Source: Erysipelotrichia bacterium (GTDB taxonomy: Bacteria > Bacillota_I > Bacilli_A > RFN20 > CAG-826). From it: a stretch of 7,358 bases of DNA. The notes beneath the pieces were generated by a model. It was given only the letters and a program-made list of their open reading frames with translations. It ran no database searches and was not told the origin of the DNA. How positions within the stretch are numbered: position 1 is the stretch's first letter; each line of letters opens with the position of its first letter. Below are positions 7,111 through 7,358 of the stretch, piece after piece. Where the stretch lies: the NCBI GenBank assembly GCA_012971835.1, contig JAAZFR010000160.1, positions 1-7,358 of the forward strand. Reading direction: 5' to 3'. Both the position numbers and the translations under genes were made by a program.

Positions 7111-7358
7111 ATGAATATTCTAATTACTGGCGCAAATGGCTTTATAGGAAAGAATCTTTGTATCGAGTTAGACAACAAAGGATTTGAGATTTTACCATAC
7201 GATTTAAATTCGTCTAAAAATGACTTATTACATTTTATTGATATCGCGGACTTCGTTATTCATTTAGCGGGAATTAATCGCCCTTTAAGTGTCGATGAAT
7301 TCTATGATGGTAATGCCAATTTAACAAAAACCTTAATCGATTCAGTAATTAATAGCGG
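7111..7358 (+). CDS. capF: CapF/FnlB-type UDP-FucNAc pathway reductase, N-terminus only
   Basis: Start of the second enzyme of UDP-L-FucNAc synthesis. In CapF an N-terminal SDR domain reduces the 4-keto sugar made by CapE, and a C-terminal cupin domain precedes that product. Only the first 82 codons are inside the window (full CapF is about 370 aa), so the cupin cannot be checked. The Rossmann motif is MNILITGANGFIGKNL (1-16), with TGANGFIG at 6-13, and ADFVIHLAGINRP (46-58) is highly characteristic of CapF/WbjC/FnlB. GAGG at 7101-7104, six bases before the ATG, supports the start. It is separated by about 3.8 kb from capE, which is normally its immediate neighbour. A plain SDR epimerase cannot be excluded from the fragment alone, but the HLAGINRP stretch and the presence of capE make CapF the best reading. 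Confidence 0.87.
   Translation, partial: MNILITGANGFIGKNLCIELDNKGFEILPYDLNSSKNDLLHFIDIADFVIHLAGINRPLSVDEFYDGNANLTKTLIDSVINS

Noticed and set aside
1..7358. tRNA, rRNA, CRISPR, transposase or phage genes
   Set aside because: No tRNA-like cloverleaf, repeat-spacer array, transposase motif or phage protein was seen; the window is accounted for by the seven genes and their gaps.

Overview
The window is an internal piece of a surface-polysaccharide (capsule or O-antigen type) biosynthesis locus. Seven genes are visible, all on the + strand, and five of them are complete. The DNA is AT-rich, TGA is used as a stop (for example at 1171-1173 and 2262-2264), most genes have clear purine-rich Shine-Dalgarno sites, and the UDP-FucNAc enzymes look most like the CapE/CapF type of Staphylococcus. 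This suggests a low-GC Gram-positive relative (Bacillota, Bacilli or a neighbouring lineage). Such loci move between phyla, so the assignment is tentative.

Layout: (1) 1-1173, a Wzy-type polysaccharide polymerase cut by the left edge. (2) 1170-2264, a GT4 glycosyltransferase overlapping it by ATGA. (3) 2344-3348, a CapE/FnlA-type UDP-GlcNAc 4,6-dehydratase/5-epimerase. (4) A 161-base non-coding gap with two tandem hairpins. (5) About 3540-4619, a second GT4-like glycosyltransferase. (6) 4622-5683, a polysaccharide pyruvyl transferase family protein, tightly coupled to the gene before it. (7) 5730-6932, a WbuB-like glycosyltransferase. (8) A 178-base non-coding gap. (9) From 7111 to the right edge, the N-terminus of a CapF/FnlB-type reductase.

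How they fit together: CapE and CapF are the first two enzymes of UDP-N-acetyl-L-fucosamine synthesis. The third, the CapG/FnlC 2-epimerase, is not in the window and is expected just downstream. The three glycosyltransferases would build a lipid-linked repeat unit, the WbuB-like one being a candidate amino-sugar transferase. The pyruvyl transferase would add an acidic ketal, and Wzy would polymerise the exported units. No Wzx flippase, initiating phosphoglycosyl transferase or chain-length regulator is present, so these must lie outside.

I do not see a new type of system here. The most distinctive point is that capE and capF, usually adjacent, are separated by a three-gene block (glycosyltransferase, pyruvyl transferase, glycosyltransferase) bordered by the two longest non-coding gaps of the window.
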